The notes under the pieces were generated by a model that was not told where the DNA came from, made no database searches, and saw nothing but the letters and a program-made list of their open reading frames with translations. The position numbers and the translations under genes are program-made. Of a DNA stretch of 64,000 nucleotides, positions 52,301-60,270 are shown in pieces. Source of the DNA: Aciduricibacillus chroicocephali (lineage in GTDB: Bacteria > Bacillota > Bacilli > Bacillales > Amphibacillaceae); assembly GCF_030762805.1 (NCBI RefSeq), contig NZ_CP129113.1, forward strand, positions 2,060,001 through 2,124,000, written 5' to 3'. How positions within the stretch are numbered: the stretch's first letter is position 1; every line of letters begins with the position of its first letter.

Positions 52301-52603
52301 GTTATTTTCCAATTTCTCTTCATTAATCATGTCTTTCGGTACGCGTACAAGTATGAACAGATTATAGACATCTTCTTCTGTTTCATACAGGCCAGGATGA
52401 TCGGACAGTCGGAAGGAGAATTGATACTCGTCGTCTTGCTTTCCGGTGGCGTCTATTGTGTAAGTATGCTGTTCTTCATTTCTTGATAAGAAAACAAGCT
52501 GCCTGATCGTATAATCACGATTGGCAAGGCGAATAGACATGGAAATTCTGTCATCCTTCTGCCTCAGTGAAATATATTCTCTCAACCTTCTTTTTGAACT
52601 CAT
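49307..52603 (-). CDS. Double-headed CDP-glycerol glycerophosphotransferase (two TagF-type catalytic domains)
   Basis: 1098 aa with two complete GT-B transferase domains. Domain 1 (about 1-690, including a beta-rich N-terminal region) has H440 in FLQHGVLGTKN, H557 in VFCLHPNMQNF and ITDYSSVAFDF (594-604). Domain 2 (about 700-1098) has H830 in QTWHGTPLKKM, H965 in LLLRMHVVVSS and ITDYSSVMFDFA (1002-1013), and resembles the C-terminus of the TagF at 40128. Known TagF enzymes have one such domain with paired His. This protein could prime and extend a polymer, or alternate two linkages. It lies upstream of its single-domain relative and downstream of tagGH on the same strand. Confidence 0.82.
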   Translation of the reverse strand: MSSKRRLREYISLRQKDDRISMSIRLANRDYTIRQLVFLSRNEEQHTYTIDATGKQDDEYQFSFRLSDHPGLYETEEDVYNLFILVRVPKDMINEEKLENNADRYKLGTDESGMEYAEYLIRLGRFEETNTSKLPLVEIDGKSCAFFKTLKGNISYSVNNELKSNTKTQINKMKMKKGILRLETKIFTKNSWIESCRIVFKSRESGEEFGTPIGYTHIIEETVRKFGLNRYIIKGDINLNELLAPYLQESGIFDIYFEMTYHDIQEPVIVRVGKPRFRARFRIQPSSLSKGSDTYTVSPYYTFKQKNLSLELEKFTTENYRYMKKMMKRYKIIRPFQLKKDIWLIGERPYKAQDTGYNFFKYMRENHPEKNVYYVIDEESPERKNVEKYGNILFHKSKEHIYHTLMANRIVGSHHPDYLYPLRSEQFKKKVKAPKVFLQHGVLGTKNMTNLYGAESASFETDLFLVSSDREKRMVVNDFGYKPNEVKVTGLSRFDSLFADDVPQKRQLLIIPTWRDWLVNEEQFVESEYFERYRNLVNSSVLHKLAQQYDFEIVFCLHPNMQNFTPFFEDAPVRVISQGEVDVQVLLKESAMMITDYSSVAFDFSFLGKPVIYYQFDRGRFIGRKGSHLDLDADLPGEILYTEEEVLDQLTEYAADNFRMLPEYEERASRFLKYKDEKSSDRIYAAVKSAARRTLTERMIQRNEFVRMFINRFRRGRFYFPMMKRYYRFAKKFIKPDEQLILFESGLGKQYSDSPRYIYEEIVKRGLPYKKVWVYNKKVRRFADDDTIFIKRLSPAYYYYLAKAKYWVNNQNFPTYITKRPETTYLQTWHGTPLKKMLYDLENVHGRTEGYVDRVGAAVKNWDYLISPSEYASKAFRSAFRYEGEMLEVGYPRNDIFYRKDKDEIAKIVKRNLDIPEDKKVILYAPTFRDDQTGKKNRFSFELAMDLEKMQEELGDEYVLLLRMHVVVSSKVIIEEEQREFVKNVSSYPDIQELMLAADLMITDYSSVMFDFANTDKPLLFFTYDLENYRDHLRGFYIDFEEEAPGPLLNDTDELIAAIEHIDETKQQYASKYEQFQKKFCQLEDGAAASRVVDRIFE

Positions 52604-52726
52604 TTGAAAACTCCTATTTTAAACAATTTGCCGCAGCATAATACTGCTTATTCATTAAGTATAATCAAAAAAATGCATTCTTACATCACAGTCATATTAA
52701 ATTATACAATTTCAGTTTAAAATAGG

Positions 52727-52772
52727 GCAAAAGAAAGAGCCATGACTCCACAGTTACTTGGAATCATGGCTT
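52727..52772 (-). terminator. Terminator of the tagGH operon
   Basis: AAGCCATGATTCC and GGAGTCATGGCT (minus strand) form the stem, followed by CTTTCTTTT. It lies 16 nt after the tagH stop. Confidence 0.85.
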
Positions 52773-52787
52773 CTTTTCTCTAATGGC

Positions 52788-53612
52788 TTAGCGCTTTCTT
52801 CTCAAAGTTCTGCGCTTTGCAGCGAGCCGTTCATTCTGTCGCTCGGCCGCTTTCTGCCTATAGGCGTCTTTCTCTTTTTTGGACATCTTGCGGAAACTAT
52901 TGACGAATTCCTCATATTTCGGCAAAACTTCATCAACAGGGCCATAGTCTTTAACCATGCCATATTCCAGCCATAGGATTTTATCACAGAAACGCTTCAT
53001 CTGGCCGATTGAGTGACTGACGAAAATCATCGTCTTACCGGCTGCTTTGAATTCCTTCATTTTTGCTAGGCTTTTCTCAGCGAAAGCTTTATCACCGACC
53101 GAGAGCGCTTCATCAATAATAAGGATGTCCGGATTGATTGTGACCGAAATGGCGAAACCGAGACGTGATTTCATCCCGCTCGAATATGATTTGACGGGCT
53201 GGTCGATGAATTTCTCCAGCTCTGCGAATTCAATGATCTCAGGTTCTAGCTCTTTAATCTCTTCACGTCTGAAACCGAGCATGAGCATTTTCAGTTCAAT
53301 GTTGTCTCGGCCTGACAATTCACCTTTGAGTCCAGAGGCTACAGCAATAAGCGCTGCCTCTCCGTTCAGCTTCACTTCGCCTGTAGTCGGTGGCACAATG
53401 CCAGCAATGATATTGGACAAAGTCGACTTACCCGATCCGTTGATGCCGACGAAACCGACGACATCTCCCTTGTCGGCGGTGAAACTTACATCCGCAAGTG
53501 CGAAGAAGTCATCGCCGTAATTCTTTGGGAGCAGAAGATCGAGCAGACGCTCTTTCTGGTTCTCATACAATTTGTATTTTTTAATAACATTTTTTACTTC
53601 AATAGCCTTCAT
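52788..53612 (-). CDS. tagH: Teichoic acid ABC exporter, ATPase subunit TagH
   Basis: A 274-aa ABC ATPase: Walker A GINGSGKSTL, signature YSSGMKSRLGFAI, Walker B ILIIDEALSVGD and switch His in FVSHSIGQMKRFC. The polysaccharide-exporter subclass is shown by the N-terminal FFALADVSFTADKGDVVGFV and the DEALSVGD Walker B. With TagG it moves finished undecaprenyl-PP-linked teichoic acid across the membrane. It lacks the long C-terminal extension of B. subtilis TagH (about 527 aa) and is like the short staphylococcal TarH; only a basic tail (AAKRRTLRRKR) remains. It follows tagG by 15 nt. Confidence 0.92.
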   Translation of the reverse strand: MKAIEVKNVIKKYKLYENQKERLLDLLLPKNYGDDFFALADVSFTADKGDVVGFVGINGSGKSTLSNIIAGIVPPTTGEVKLNGEAALIAVASGLKGELSGRDNIELKMLMLGFRREEIKELEPEIIEFAELEKFIDQPVKSYSSGMKSRLGFAISVTINPDILIIDEALSVGDKAFAEKSLAKMKEFKAAGKTMIFVSHSIGQMKRFCDKILWLEYGMVKDYGPVDEVLPKYEEFVNSFRKMSKKEKDAYRQKAAERQNERLAAKRRTLRRKR

Positions 53613-53627
53613 AGTTCATCACGGCCT

Positions 53628-54449
53628 TTACAGATAGTCGATCAGATGGCGGCGGAACTTCACGTGCAGCTTCGCACCGAAGAGGAAGATAAGGATGACA
53701 ACCGCCCAGAAATAAAGTGTATACTGCCAATGCTCGAGGAAATACCAGCCGGTTCCAAAGAATGCGGCACGGTAGCCTTCGATCAGATAGTAGAGCGGGT
53801 TCAGCTTCAAAAGCGTTGCAACCGGTCCCGAGAGAACCGTCGTCATCTGCCAGAGTACCGGCGACAAATAGAGTCCCATGCGCAATGTAGCGTTAAGGAG
53901 CATATGCAAGTCGCGGACAATCGTGGACAGTGTCGAAGTGACGAGCGCAATTGCATAAACCAATGCTGTCGTCCCGACTAGAAGATAAATCAGCTGCAAA
54001 TAATAAATATTGATGTAGAATCCCGACAGCTGGAAGATGAGTATCGCGATGACGAGCATGAACAGATGCACATATAAATGTGAAACAATGATATAGGCAG
54101 GAATGACACTCATCGGGAAGTTCATCCGGGAGAGCATGCGCAGCCTTGTATAAATGGATTTTGATCCTTGAATCGTCGACTGGTAGAAGAATGTCCATAG
54201 GATAAAGCCGACAAGCATCCAGTTAATGAATGGAGCGTTAATCCCAGGCGCGACCTCTACAGCTGCTCGCTGACGAATGCTTCCGAAAACGAACCAGTAG
54301 ATGAGTATCTGGACGACCGGGTTTATAATTTCCCAAAGGATCCCAAGGTAGTTGCTTCTGTTTTTGCTGATCAGTTCATAAATCGATAGGCGCCTGATCA
54401 GATAGAAGTTCTCAAGTTGTTCTTTCAGTACAATTAATGCTGATTTCAT
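53628..54449 (-). CDS. tagG: Teichoic acid ABC exporter, permease TagG
   Basis: A 273-aa ABC-2 permease with six hydrophobic segments (for example VVQILIYWFVFGSI, FINWMLVGFILWTFFYQS, YLQLIYLLVGTTALVYAIALV and the final YTLYFWAVVILIFLFGAKLHV). The amphipathic start YLIRRLSIYELISKNRSNYLG, noted by its core YELISKNRS, and NPLYYLIEGYR near the C-terminus are typical of O-antigen/teichoic acid exporters. It forms the membrane channel for TagH. GGGGGA stands 8 nt upstream of the ATG. The pair forms a two-gene operon. Confidence 0.93.
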   Translation of the reverse strand: MKSALIVLKEQLENFYLIRRLSIYELISKNRSNYLGILWEIINPVVQILIYWFVFGSIRQRAAVEVAPGINAPFINWMLVGFILWTFFYQSTIQGSKSIYTRLRMLSRMNFPMSVIPAYIIVSHLYVHLFMLVIAILIFQLSGFYINIYYLQLIYLLVGTTALVYAIALVTSTLSTIVRDLHMLLNATLRMGLYLSPVLWQMTTVLSGPVATLLKLNPLYYLIEGYRAAFFGTGWYFLEHWQYTLYFWAVVILIFLFGAKLHVKFRRHLIDYL

Positions 54450-54517
54450 ATATTATTTCCCCCATGCTAATGGCTGGAACCTGTAACCAATTGTCCAATA
54501 GTCTTTATTTTACCCAT

Positions 54518-54593
54518 CCACCCATCATAATGCAACGACGAACTTGTCGAAGCTTCTGCAAGAGCGGTCCACCCATTGTAATGCCATGGACGA
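54518..54593 (+). repeat. Imperfect direct repeat upstream of tagG
   Basis: Two related ~27-nt units: CACCCATCATAATGCAACGACGAA (from 54519) is echoed by CACCCATTGTAATGCCATGGACGAA (from 54569). CACCCAT, TAATGC and GACGAA are shared with small spacing differences. It lies in the 265-nt non-coding region between the tagG and AhpD-like start codons and may be a duplicated operator or a slipped duplication. Confidence 0.4.
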
Positions 54594-54714
54594 ATTCATC
54601 TTTAATTACCCGCTATCTAAAGATTTAACTCAAAAAATTAATGGAACATCATACATAATCATAAATGAAATGGCAGAAGCTTCTATGGAGTAAATGTTAA
54701 ATGAGGTGAAAAGT

Positions 54715-55083
54715 ATGGATATGTCCAATCATCATTCAATTGATCAATCAATAATGGATTACAAAAAAGGCAGCAGTCACTTGCATGAGGCATTGCCTGA
54801 AGTAGCCGGAGCTTACTTCAACTTTACAGAGGCCTGTTTCGAAGAAGGTGCACTTGATAAAAAGCAAAAACAGCTCACTGCTCTAGGTATCAGCATTACG
54901 AAGCAGGATGAGTATTGCATCCTTTATCACGCTAAAGGAGCAGCTGAGGCAGGAGCGACTGAGGCGGAAATTATGGAAACAGTTGCTATCTCAGCAGCAC
55001 TTGGCGGAGGCGCTGCATTCGCTCAAGGCGTAACACTTGCACTTGATGCATACAATCATTATCAAGGACCTGCTGCACATTAA
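54715..55083 (+). CDS. Carboxymuconolactone decarboxylase/AhpD-like family protein
   Basis: A 122-aa helical protein from ATG 54715 (GAGGTG 6-7 nt upstream; an earlier in-frame ATG at 54694 precedes that site). The AhpD-like core reads KKQKQLTALGISITKQDEYCILYHAKGA: the segment EYCILYH has one Cys and a His three residues later where AhpD has CxxC-x2-H, so it lacks the resolving first Cys of true AhpD. Members act as peroxidase partners or decarboxylases; here the role is unknown but redox activity through a single Cys is possible. Monocistronic, followed by a terminator shared with the convergent amidase gene. Confidence 0.8.
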   Translation: MDMSNHHSIDQSIMDYKKGSSHLHEALPEVAGAYFNFTEACFEEGALDKKQKQLTALGISITKQDEYCILYHAKGAAEAGATEAEIMETVAISAALGGGAAFAQGVTLALDAYNHYQGPAAH

Positions 55084-55122
55084 AAAAATGGCTTTATCCG
55101 TTATGGATAAAGCCATTTTTCT
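55083..55122. terminator. Bidirectional terminator between AhpD-like gene and amidase gene
   Basis: AAAAATGGCTTTATCC and GGATAAAGCCATTTTT form a perfect stem with loop GTTAT, flanked by A and T runs on both sides. Confidence 0.9.
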
Positions 55123-55124
55123 TC

Positions 55125-56915
55125 TTACTGTATATGACTGGAATGAATCCAGACTGTTTTCCCATTTAGTGTACCGCGATACCAAATATTTTTGCCGACG
55201 CTTTCAGTCAAATTAACGTAAAGAGTGGCACCTTTGAATCCTGACAAGTCGCTGTAGACAAGGTTTTTCTTGCCGCCCCAAGCTTTATTGTAGGCAACGC
55301 CTTTGCCGAGGAGTTTTTTTTCTTTAGACTCACGATCAACACCAAGGTGGCTGTGTGTAGTCAAGTCACTTGCGCGGACCCAGCCGACAAGTCCTTTGCT
55401 TGCTGATGCTCTTGTTGTAAGCAAGTAGTACTGTGTTTTGTCCTTATATGCTTGTTTCTTAATATAGTAGACTTGATTTGTGTACTTCGTTCCTGCAGTC
55501 AATGCTGTTTTATCAACGCCTGGTGTTGCATAGATCTTCACACTGCCATTTTTGATGTGGCCAAGACGGCTTGTCTTATGCTCATGATTGGAACCATCGC
55601 CTGGCTCCACCCATGAGGAGTGGATCCAGACTTGCTGTCCATCTAGCATACCTCTGTACCATACATTGTTGCCGACTTTTTCAGTCAAGTTCACTTCAAA
55701 TAGCTGGTCTTGATGGTCATAATCGTTGAAAACGAGGTTCTTCTTCGCTCCCCACGCTCTGTTATAAGCAACAACTTTACCTTTTACATAAAAGACTTTA
55801 GCTACTCTGTCGACGCCTTTATGAGCGTATGCTTTAACATCTTTGCTGTTGACCCAGCCGACCACATTCTTCGTTGCGGAAGCACTATTGCTGATCTTGT
55901 AGAATGTTTCGCCATTTAGAGTCGCTTGCTGTTTGATGAAATAAGTACGATCCGTATACGTAGTTCCTGCCTTGAATGAACCTTCATCTGTATCAGGAGA
56001 CTTATAGATTACAGCATCTTTGCTCTTAATTTGGCCAAGTTTGCTTGTCTTCGCTTCTTTCAAAGCTGTCTGCTGTACGTCTTGTGAAGCGATATCTCTG
56101 TACTTCGCCTGTACGAGCCATGTGAACTGAGTCCATGAATAGCCATACTGGGAGAAGTAGCCGATTGGATCGGTATGATTCGTTCCGCCAAGGTATCTGC
56201 TTACTGCATTGTGCGACCAAAGTGTCCCGCTGCCGCTACCTTCAGCACTTGTTACTGGCAGGTTGTACTGATAGAGCAAGCTTGCCAAGTAATTCGCGTA
56301 GTTGTTGATAGAACGTGCGAATTTGTCAAAAGTGGCCTCTCTTACAAGCTCAACGTGTATGAAACGTTGGTTGGCATAATAGCCGCCGCCCCATGCACCA
56401 TAATTCGTCGGGTGAATCTCAATAACATTGCCTGAATCTACGAATGCGTGGACAAAGGCGTTGTTGTAGTTGCGTGTCATATAGGCGATTTCGCCGTCAA
56501 TTGTTGAATTCGGGTTCGCAGTTTCATGAGCTACGACACCCTCTGGCTTATTGTAACGATAGCTGAACTTCGGAAAGCCTTTGTAGCTTTTTGCTACAGT
56601 TGCTGTCGGTAGATTCTTGCTGTCGATATAGCTGTTCACATTTGGATAAGCAGCGGATCTGGCTACTCTTGGCTGAGGTGTCTCTTCTTCATGTTCACTT
56701 GGATTCTTTTCTGATCCGTCACGCCAAGCTTTCGGAATGTACTTCAGCTCGTCCTTGCTGAGCTTACCGATGTCTACTCCATTGACAACTGTGCCTTCCT
56801 TGATGCCTGTTTCGGGATTTACTTTCTCGCTTACTGCTGTTTCAGCGAATGCTGCTCCGGAACCGATTGACGAGAATAGTAGAAAAGAAGCGATGAATAC
56901 TGCCGACTTTCTCAT
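55125..56915 (-). CDS. Secreted N-acetylmuramoyl-L-alanine amidase with GW modules
   Basis: A 596-aa autolysin with a signal peptide (ASFLLFSSIGSGAAFA, cleavage near residue 25). An Amidase_2 domain spans about 115-285, with zinc His in GVVAHETANP and FVHAFVD and NHTDPIGYF. Two tandem pairs of GW (SH3-like) modules follow; each pair ends VGWV-x-SKD...AHKGVDR then VWIHSSW/HI, four modules in all. GW modules bind lipoteichoic acid non-covalently in Listeria Ami and staphylococcal Atl. It would cleave the MurNAc-L-Ala bond at sites set by teichoic acid. A perfect WalR box lies about 100 nt upstream of the start. Confidence 0.9.
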   Translation of the reverse strand: MRKSAVFIASFLLFSSIGSGAAFAETAVSEKVNPETGIKEGTVVNGVDIGKLSKDELKYIPKAWRDGSEKNPSEHEEETPQPRVARSAAYPNVNSYIDSKNLPTATVAKSYKGFPKFSYRYNKPEGVVAHETANPNSTIDGEIAYMTRNYNNAFVHAFVDSGNVIEIHPTNYGAWGGGYYANQRFIHVELVREATFDKFARSINNYANYLASLLYQYNLPVTSAEGSGSGTLWSHNAVSRYLGGTNHTDPIGYFSQYGYSWTQFTWLVQAKYRDIASQDVQQTALKEAKTSKLGQIKSKDAVIYKSPDTDEGSFKAGTTYTDRTYFIKQQATLNGETFYKISNSASATKNVVGWVNSKDVKAYAHKGVDRVAKVFYVKGKVVAYNRAWGAKKNLVFNDYDHQDQLFEVNLTEKVGNNVWYRGMLDGQQVWIHSSWVEPGDGSNHEHKTSRLGHIKNGSVKIYATPGVDKTALTAGTKYTNQVYYIKKQAYKDKTQYYLLTTRASASKGLVGWVRASDLTTHSHLGVDRESKEKKLLGKGVAYNKAWGGKKNLVYSDLSGFKGATLYVNLTESVGKNIWYRGTLNGKTVWIHSSHIQ

Positions 56916-57011
56916 GATTTCCTCCTTCAGTATGGTAAAAATTGTCGTCTCTTGTTTATAATCGGATATTTCTGGGTAAATGTGTTCAAAATAACAAGAT
57001 TGTTAACCAAT

Positions 57012-57028
57012 TGTAACCTGACTGTAAT
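57012..57028 (+). promoter_or_regulatory. WalR (YycF) box upstream of the amidase gene
   Basis: TGTAAC-CTGAC-TGTAAT matches the WalR consensus TGTWAH-N5-TGTWAH at every defined position. It lies between the glucosaminidase terminator and the amidase start, so it can only serve the amidase gene. Confidence 0.65.
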
Positions 57029-57045
57029 ATAACAGTTTTAAAAAG

Positions 57046-57092
57046 GAAAACAGACCTGGGAACAGTTACTCGCAAACTGTTCTGGTCTGTTT
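57046..57092 (-). terminator. Terminator of the glucosaminidase gene
   Basis: AAACAGACC-GAACAGT and ACTGTTC-GGTCTGTTT (minus strand) form a long stem with a small internal bulge, followed by TCCTTTT. Confidence 0.85.
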
Positions 57093-57111
57093 ATCCACTT
57101 GTAGGACTGGG

Positions 57112-59838
57112 TTAGTTGAATTTAGGAATGATCAGATCGATTTTGTAGTTATCGACAAGGCTGTAAAGAGCGTACATTTTACTCGTTTGCTTATATGCCC
57201 AACCGATATCTGTTGCGTACTGGTGCCAGACAGAACTGTTTTTGTCAGCATAGTCAACGTCCCAACGCATTTTGTACAAAGTGTTCTGACCTCTGTAAAT
57301 ATAGTTCTCACCGACAAATTTAGCTCCGCCGATAATTGCCTTTCGCGGTGTGTCCCAGCCATTATTGTAGGCCGTTTTTATACCGCCATTTAATGCATCA
57401 CTGTCTATTGCTCCGATGCCGTACATATTGTAAACTTTGACACCCGTATTACCGTAGACATTACCGTTTGCCAAACTCGATGTTCCGTTGCCGGTTTCCA
57501 GAAGGGCATGGGAGATGAGATATACTTCATTGACGCCGTATTGTCTGCTTGCTTCAATAAAATCGGCACCTCTGCCTTCAAGAATTCCCTTTCCTTTTAG
57601 AATCTTCTCGTTCACTTCATTCGCATCAAGGCCAGCTGAAGATGAGAGATCCGCGAATTGCAGAGAGCTCTGCAGATCGCCAAGGAAATTGGACGGATCC
57701 ATATAGTATTCAACGTGATAGCGCTCAGCTGTTCCCCAGCCGCTACGTACACCAACTTGATACCAGACAACTCCATTCACATTCTCGCTCGCCATAATTG
57801 GAAGAACTTCTCCTGTATTGGCGACTTTCTGGACGCCATATGCTGTACCTGGACCGCGACGAATGTTATAAGCCGATTTGACCGTTCCTTTTCCATCTTT
57901 GACGGTTTTGAACGCATCACCTGAAATCCAAAGACCGTAGCGATAGTCAGTCTGTGGGTTTTTCACCATTTGCATATCAACCATCTGCTGCAATGTCTTC
58001 TGATACTGAGCGTAAGTGCGTGTAACGTCTTTCACTGTGTTGGATGTCTGACCGACAAGATTCAGATGGGCAGAATGAATCCAGACTTGCTGTCCTTGAA
58101 GAATACCGCGGTACCACTTGTTCTTACCAACCGTTTCAGTAAGGTTGATCTGGAAATCTGCACCTTTCAGGCTGGATAGACTGCTGTAAACGAGGTTCTT
58201 CTTACCGCCCCATGCTCTGTTGTAAGCAACGCCTGAGCCTTTAAGCGTGGCACTCATCTTCTTCTTGCTGTAGCTCTTGTGCACATAGGATGTAAGATCA
58301 CTAGACTTCACCCAGCCAATGATGCCGGATGTACTGCTTGGGCGATTGCTAATCAAATAGAATAGAGTTCCATCCACATCTGCCTGCTTTTTAATGTAAA
58401 AGCTTGTACCTGTATACTTAGTTGTTGCTTTCTTTGCTGTGGACTCATCGCCCGCTGTTGCGTAGATGAGAACATTCGCGTTTTTCAACTGGCCGAGACG
58501 GCTCGTTGCAGATTCGGAAGATTGTGTAATGGCCTTTTCCAAGTGACTGGAATGAACCCATACATTTCGTCCGTTCAGCTGTCCTCTGTACCAGATGTTA
58601 TTACCGACTTTTTCAGTCAAATTGACCGTGAACTGCTGACCTTTGTAAGAAGACAGACTACCGACAAGGAGTTTTGGTCCTCCCCATGCTCTTGTATAAG
58701 CAACACCTGTACCTTTGAAACGAAGCAGTTTCTTCTCACGATCAACACCTGTATGGGCATAGGTTTTAATATCACCGGATGCCACCCAGCCGATTGTACC
58801 CGTTGTGCTGCTTGGTTTGTTGCTGATCAAGTAGTATGTTTTATCTCCATAAGAGGCTTGCTTCTTGATGTAGTAGGCTGTTCCCGTGTATGTAGAACCC
58901 GCCTTAAAGCTTGTCGAATCGTTACCGATTTCTTTGTAGATGACTGTATTAGTGGAGCTGATTTGCCCGAGACGGCTTGTTGCGGTCTCGACCGGCGTAA
59001 TGACTTTCGCGGATTTGGCTACTGTCGCTTTGCGTGCTTTTGGCTCGAGGCTTTGCACTTGAGCTTTTTGCTCTGTATCTTTTTCAACAGCAGGCTTGTT
59101 TTGTTCTGCCGATGCCGTTTTATCCTCTTGTGCTGAGGCTGTAGTTTTGTCCTTTTGTGTTGAAGCTTCTTCCTGAGCGCTGCTTTTCTCAGTCTGTTCG
59201 GCGTCTACCCAGAACTTGGCGCCTGTTGCCTGTTCTTCTGCTTCATACCAAGTCTTGCCGGAGTATTTGACAGCAGTTTTCACAACATAGGACTGTTCTT
59301 TGTTCGCTTCGACCTCTTCTGTCTCCGCTCCCTCGCCTTTCCAAGGCAGCTCTTTGTATAGCTTAGCTCCCTCGATCAGAAGAACTGATTCTCCATCAAT
59401 CACTTCAAGCTTCTCAAACTGGAAACTTTCAATATCGGATTCTCTTGCCCATCCGATTTTTTCGGCTTCTTCAGTAAGATCACTTTGAAGCTCGTAGTAT
59501 GTTTCACCATTTACTTCTGTTTGCTTCGTTATATAGTACGATTTATTCAGAAGAGCCTCGTCAGCTTCGTGTGCATTCTGTTCTTCACCGGGCACTTCAT
59601 AAAGGAGAATACCCGCTTCACTGATCCGGCCAAGACAGCTCGCATCTGTAATGTCGAACTGACCTTCCGTTGTTGCAGCTGATGTATCTTCTGCTGTAGT
59701 CGAATGATTGCTATTAAGTTGATCTGTAATCTGGATTGCTTCATTTTGAGCGGGCTTTTCGGCCGCCAGTGCGGATGTCGGCACAGCCATTCCGAATGTG
59801 ATCGCAATAGCTGATGAAATCGATACAAACTTTTTCAT
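57112..59838 (-). CDS. Secreted beta-N-acetylglucosaminidase with GW modules and SH3b domain
   Basis: A 908-aa autolysin from ATG 59838, 6 nt after a perfect AGGAGGTAACA site; the frame is open 44 codons further upstream but has no ribosome site there. Order: signal peptide (ISSAIAITFGMAVPTSALA), a divergent GW pair, an acidic Gln/Lys/Thr-rich linker, two good GW pairs (ATSRLGQISS... and ATSRLGQLKN..., each ending VWVHSSHL or VWIHSAHL), an SH3b-like domain (YNIRRGPGTAYGVQ) and a C-terminal GH73 glucosaminidase with the catalytic-type Glu in SHALLETGNGTSSLANG and YGIGAIDSD. Similar to LytD/Atl-type enzymes. It cuts the glycan strand; the GW array suggests docking on lipoteichoic acid. Confidence 0.9.
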   Translation of the reverse strand: MKKFVSISSAIAITFGMAVPTSALAAEKPAQNEAIQITDQLNSNHSTTAEDTSAATTEGQFDITDASCLGRISEAGILLYEVPGEEQNAHEADEALLNKSYYITKQTEVNGETYYELQSDLTEEAEKIGWARESDIESFQFEKLEVIDGESVLLIEGAKLYKELPWKGEGAETEEVEANKEQSYVVKTAVKYSGKTWYEAEEQATGAKFWVDAEQTEKSSAQEEASTQKDKTTASAQEDKTASAEQNKPAVEKDTEQKAQVQSLEPKARKATVAKSAKVITPVETATSRLGQISSTNTVIYKEIGNDSTSFKAGSTYTGTAYYIKKQASYGDKTYYLISNKPSSTTGTIGWVASGDIKTYAHTGVDREKKLLRFKGTGVAYTRAWGGPKLLVGSLSSYKGQQFTVNLTEKVGNNIWYRGQLNGRNVWVHSSHLEKAITQSSESATSRLGQLKNANVLIYATAGDESTAKKATTKYTGTSFYIKKQADVDGTLFYLISNRPSSTSGIIGWVKSSDLTSYVHKSYSKKKMSATLKGSGVAYNRAWGGKKNLVYSSLSSLKGADFQINLTETVGKNKWYRGILQGQQVWIHSAHLNLVGQTSNTVKDVTRTYAQYQKTLQQMVDMQMVKNPQTDYRYGLWISGDAFKTVKDGKGTVKSAYNIRRGPGTAYGVQKVANTGEVLPIMASENVNGVVWYQVGVRSGWGTAERYHVEYYMDPSNFLGDLQSSLQFADLSSSAGLDANEVNEKILKGKGILEGRGADFIEASRQYGVNEVYLISHALLETGNGTSSLANGNVYGNTGVKVYNMYGIGAIDSDALNGGIKTAYNNGWDTPRKAIIGGAKFVGENYIYRGQNTLYKMRWDVDYADKNSSVWHQYATDIGWAYKQTSKMYALYSLVDNYKIDLIIPKFN

Positions 59839-60270
59839 TGTTACCTCCTGTACTGAATTGGCAGTCGCGCGTTGCTGCTTGTCCGTCAATTCACCTCCAG
59901 CCTCCCATTTAAATGAGTAGCCAATTAATGCTATCGCATGAACATATATGCAGCTGGCCTTTAATGCCAATTAAACTGTATCGCTTGCAGAATCTGCCTG
60001 AGAGTGAATGACACGTAGATTGTTTTCTGGAAAACATGGAAAATCCGACCAAGTTGTAGTTCGATTGGCCGAAACTGCCCGGTCACCCTATTTATGTCTT
60101 GGTTGATTGTGCCATCTGTCTGCTTCTAGTCTATCTTACCTTTAATGGCATGTTTTTTCTATACCAAAGTATACATTTTTATGATATGCGACCTTTTTCA
60201 GCAACTTGTTTTGGCAGTTCATATAGTAGTATCATAGATTGAAATTCCTATTACCGGAGGGTTTAAAAAG
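59839..60270. promoter_or_regulatory. Divergent non-coding region between glucosaminidase and tagB
   Basis: About 430 nt without a supported gene. It must hold promoters for both directions. Repeated AATTAATG/CATTAAT-like and AATTAA strings occur near 59920-59975, and TATACCAAAGTATA near 60161-60174 is a near-palindrome. I looked for the c-di-AMP (ydaO) riboswitch that precedes some autolysin genes and did not find its conserved core. Confidence 0.3.

Noticed and set aside
58522-59136. 204-codon plus-strand frame inside the glucosaminidase gene
   Set aside because: Antisense shadow rich in Cys and Phe, without a ribosome site.
59839-59970. 44-residue N-terminal extension of the glucosaminidase
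   Set aside because: The perfect AGGAGGTAACA site and a proper signal peptide fix the start at 59838.
59839-60160. c-di-AMP (ydaO) riboswitch upstream of the glucosaminidase gene
   Set aside because: Such switches precede some autolysin genes, but the conserved core strings were not found on the minus strand.
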